A stretch of 14,917 nucleotides of DNA, from NCBI GenBank assembly GCA_002432025.1, contig DJFE01000008.1, positions 1 through 14,917 on the forward strand. Direction: 5' to 3'. The notes beneath the pieces were generated by a model. It was given only the letters and a program-made list of their open reading frames with translations. It was not told where the DNA came from and did not search any database. The position numbers and the translations under genes were made by a program. Numbering within the stretch: position 1 is the stretch's first letter; each line of letters starts with the position of its first letter. Source of the stretch: Candidatus Avelusimicrobium stercoris (GTDB taxonomy: Bacteria > Elusimicrobiota > Elusimicrobia > Elusimicrobiales > Elusimicrobiaceae). Of the stretch, positions 12,860-14,917 are shown one piece after another.

Positions 12860-14653
12860 ATGAAAAATTTTTTAACCCGCCCCGTGGGGGAATTAATCGT
12901 TTCCAACCCCTTTGTGGATAATTACAAAAAAATGTGGCCCTTTGTTAAGCCGTATCTCTTCCGGGCCATTTTGGGCTTGCTCCTCGCGTTGCCCGTCGGC
13001 GCGCTGGACGCCACCGTCGCCCTGTTTATGAAGTATTACACCGATGACGTACTCGTCGCCAAAAATGCCGTTTTTGCCGCTTGGATTCCGCTTTTGATTA
13101 TTGGCTTTGTACTGGCGCAAAGCATTTTAACGTATTTAGTTAAATATTTAAATACGTGGGTGGGTAACAAAATTACCTTGGACGTACGCAAAAAACTCTT
13201 CCATAAACTGCTAAGTATGCACAGCGGGTATTTTGATACGACCGACTCCGGCTATATTATGATGCGCTACAACGGCGACGCCGATACCGCCTGCAACGGC
13301 CTTATCAATAACCTGCGTATGGTGGTTACGCGCGTGTTTTCGTCCATTACTTTGGTGTTTGTACTGCTCTATAACTCTTGGCAGTTGACGTTTATCGCCA
13401 TCGGCGCGTTTGCCGCGGCGGGTGCGCTTATTTATGTGGTGCGCAAAAAATTGGAGGAACTCGTGCGCAATACGGTGGTTATTTCCTCTATTGCAATGCG
13501 CGCTTATAACGAAACCTTTAACGGCAACCGCACCATTGCCGCCTACAACTTGCAAGAGGACCAGGAAGTCCGCTTTAACCACTTAATGGACGAAGTGTTC
13601 AGCCTTAATATGGGTATGGTGAAACATACGGGCTGGCTCTCCCCGGTGATGCACTTTATCGTGTCCTTGGGCTTGGCTTTGGTATTCTGGCAGAGCAGTT
13701 CAATGATTGTAAAGGGCACCATTACCAGCGGTAACTTTACGTCGTTTGTTACGGCTCTTTTAATGCTCTACACGCCTGTTAAAACAATGGGCGATAACTA
13801 TGTGGATATCAAAAAGGCCTTTTTGGCGATTGACCGTATTTTTGAAATCTTCGCACTTAAAACGGATATTTACGATGAGCCCAATTCCGTGGAAATGGAC
13901 GGTCTTAAAAAGGAAATCCGCTTTAAAGACGTATCCTTTGCCTACAAACCCGGCGTAGAAGTGTTAAAGGACATCAATTTGACTGTTCCCGCAGGCTCCA
14001 CGGTGGCTTTGGTGGGAAACTCCGGCGGCGGAAAATCTACCGTTGTCAGCCTGCTCCCGCGTTTTTATAACGTAACCAAAGGGGCCATTACGATTGACGG
14101 CGTGAATATTCAGAATTTTACCTTAAAATCCTTGCGCAGCCATATTTCGGTGGTGTTTCAGGATAACTTCCTGTTTACGGGCACGATTCGCGACAATATT
14201 TTAATCGGCCGCCCCGGCGCCACGGAAGAGGATTTGCAGGAAGCCGTCAAAAACGCCCACTTGGACGATTTTATCCACACCTTAAAGGACGGTTTGGATA
14301 CGGTGCTGGGCGAACGCGGGATGACTCTTTCCGGCGGTCAGCGACAGCGCGTAGCCATTGCGCGTGCCTTTATCCGCCGCGCGCCTATCGTCATTTTGGA
14401 CGAAGCCACCAGCGCCTTGGACAACAAGTCCGAAGCCGTGGTGCAGAAAGCGCTTGATAACCTGATGAAGAACCGCACGGTATTTGTGATTGCGCACCGC
14501 TTATCCACGGTGATAAACGCGGATAAAATTGTGGTGCTTAACGAAGGGCGCATCGTGGAGGAAGGTACGCACGAAACCTTGTTAAAAGTGCCCAACGGCG
14601 CGTATGCTTCGCTCTACAACGCACAATTTAAAAAGAAGGAACATCAAAAATAA
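12860..14653 (+). CDS. msbA: MsbA-like ABC exporter (fused membrane and ATPase domains)
   Basis: The 597-residue protein has a six-helix type IV ABC exporter membrane domain (~25-330) fused to an ATPase domain (~350-590). The ATPase motifs are complete: Walker A with K392 in GNSGGGKST, Q-loop VFQDNFLF, signature LSGGQ at 490-494, Walker B ILDEATSALD with D514 and E515, and the switch H546 in IAHRLST. It would work as a homodimer in the inner membrane. MsbA flips lipid A precursors, and the close relatives LmrA, BmrA and Sav1866 export drugs or lipids. In a diderm with AsmA I favour lipid export, but the motifs do not decide. No lpxK or other lipid A gene is adjacent. ATG 12860 was chosen because CGGAG lies 6 nt upstream and a strong promoter at 12800-12829 makes the longer in-frame start at 12779 impossible. 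Confidence 0.88.
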   Translation: MKNFLTRPVGELIVSNPFVDNYKKMWPFVKPYLFRAILGLLLALPVGALDATVALFMKYYTDDVLVAKNAVFAAWIPLLIIGFVLAQSILTYLVKYLNTWVGNKITLDVRKKLFHKLLSMHSGYFDTTDSGYIMMRYNGDADTACNGLINNLRMVVTRVFSSITLVFVLLYNSWQLTFIAIGAFAAAGALIYVVRKKLEELVRNTVVISSIAMRAYNETFNGNRTIAAYNLQEDQEVRFNHLMDEVFSLNMGMVKHTGWLSPVMHFIVSLGLALVFWQSSSMIVKGTITSGNFTSFVTALLMLYTPVKTMGDNYVDIKKAFLAIDRIFEIFALKTDIYDEPNSVEMDGLKKEIRFKDVSFAYKPGVEVLKDINLTVPAGSTVALVGNSGGGKSTVVSLLPRFYNVTKGAITIDGVNIQNFTLKSLRSHISVVFQDNFLFTGTIRDNILIGRPGATEEDLQEAVKNAHLDDFIHTLKDGLDTVLGERGMTLSGGQRQRVAIARAFIRRAPIVILDEATSALDNKSEAVVQKALDNLMKNRTVFVIAHRLSTVINADKIVVLNEGRIVEEGTHETLLKVPNGAYASLYNAQFKKKEHQK

Positions 14654-14672
14654 GTAGAGCCTGTTTATAATC

Positions 14673-14709
14673 AGCCCCGGTTTCGGCTTTTACCGTCCGG
14701 GGCTTTTTT
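14673..14709 (+). terminator. Terminator of the MsbA-like gene
   Basis: AGCCCCGG 14673-14680 / CCGGGGCT 14697-14704 form a perfect 8-bp stem, followed by a run of T's through 14709. It begins 19 nt after the stop codon. Confidence 0.92.
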
Positions 14710-14754
14710 CTGCCCTTTTGAAGAGGATAAAGTATTTTTTGCTCGTTTTTAGCG

Positions 14755-14789
14755 TCATCCCCGAGGAATTTAGTCGGGGATCTGTTGTT
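14755..14789. repeat. 35-nt hairpin repeat, copy 1
   Basis: TCAT, then an 8-bp inverted repeat ATCCCCGA 14757-14764 / TCGGGGAT 14774-14781 with a 9-nt loop, then CTGTTGTT. The layout is the same as in copy 2 at 14878-14912 (24 of 35 positions identical). There is no T-run, so it is unlikely to be a plain terminator. It resembles short dispersed palindromic repeats of bacterial intergenic regions. Confidence 0.65.
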
Positions 14790-14803
14790 ATTAAACTAGG
14801 GGT

Positions 14804-14815
14804 CAGTTTGAACTG
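14804..14815. repeat. Small palindrome between the hairpin repeats
   Basis: CAGTT 14804-14808 / AACTG 14811-14815 separated by TG. It sits between the two 35-nt hairpin units. No further role can be assigned. Confidence 0.35.
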
Positions 14816-14877
14816 TCGGTCCGCAGTGTTTTCAGGATCTACCTGTTGGGTTGTTTTGTGTGTCGTTATCTCAAAAT

Positions 14878-14912
14878 TCATACTGGAAGGTTTCTGTCCA
14901 GTATCTGTTGTT
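14878..14912. repeat. 35-nt hairpin repeat, copy 2
   Basis: TCAT, then ATACTGGA 14880-14887 / TCCAGTAT 14897-14904 with a 9-nt loop, then CTGTTGTT. Against copy 1, three of eight base pairs differ and all three are compensated on both arms. The unit starts 123 nt after copy 1 and stops 5 nt before the window ends, so further copies may follow. Confidence 0.65.
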
Positions 14913-14917
14913 CTCCT

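Noticed and set aside
14690..14881. 63-codon minus-strand frame after the MsbA-like gene
   Set aside because: It runs over the terminator and the hairpin repeats and encodes no recognisable protein.
14755..14912. CRISPR array or simple intrinsic terminators for the two terminal hairpins
   Set aside because: Only two non-identical units, 123 nt apart and with varying stems, so not CRISPR. No T-run follows the stems, so not ordinary terminators.

Overview
The window looks like a chromosomal segment of a Gram-negative (diderm), probably anaerobic and gut-associated bacterium. It carries an AsmA-family envelope protein, an MsbA-like ABC exporter, a DksA-family regulator and an LtaS-like membrane phosphotransferase. 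My best guess for the phylum is Elusimicrobiota, from the cysteine-rich TSP1-like surface protein, the pilin-like domain fused to an RDD protein and the general codon style. This is an inference from memory and was not tested. Coding is dense, almost every transcription unit ends in a strong hairpin terminator, and I see no tRNA, rRNA, IS element, prophage gene or CRISPR array.

Layout: (1) 1-777, the 3' end of a cysteine-rich protein with TSP1-like repeats, followed by a terminator. (2) 881-3641, queH (queuosine synthesis) overlapping a long AsmA-family gene. (3) 3731-5044 on the minus strand, a pyrimidine-nucleoside phosphorylase whose predicted promoter is overlapped by an operator-like dyad. 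(4) 5324-8923, a tight three-gene operon: LtaS-like sulfatase-fold phosphotransferase, LemA, and an HtpX-type M48 protease. (5) 8960-9499 on the minus strand, a second, divergent LemA-family gene sharing a bidirectional terminator with the operon. (6) 9687-11285, a YidK-like sodium:solute symporter preceded by a structured leader that can be drawn as an H-type pseudoknot. (7) 11387-12244, an RDD membrane protein with a pilin-like C-terminal domain. (8) 12309-12686 on the minus strand, a DksA-family zinc-finger protein. (9) 12860-14653, an MsbA-like ABC exporter. (10) 14710-14917, non-coding, with two copies of a 35-nt hairpin repeat whose stems differ by compensatory base changes.

Functional theme: much of the window concerns the cell envelope (surface protein, AsmA, LtaS-like enzyme, LemA/HtpX membrane proteostasis, RDD-pilin fusion, MsbA). 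Housekeeping metabolism and regulation (QueH, nucleoside phosphorylase, symporter, DksA) are interspersed. The least explained items are the covarying terminal hairpin repeats, the pseudoknot-like leader of the symporter, and the RDD-pilin fusion.
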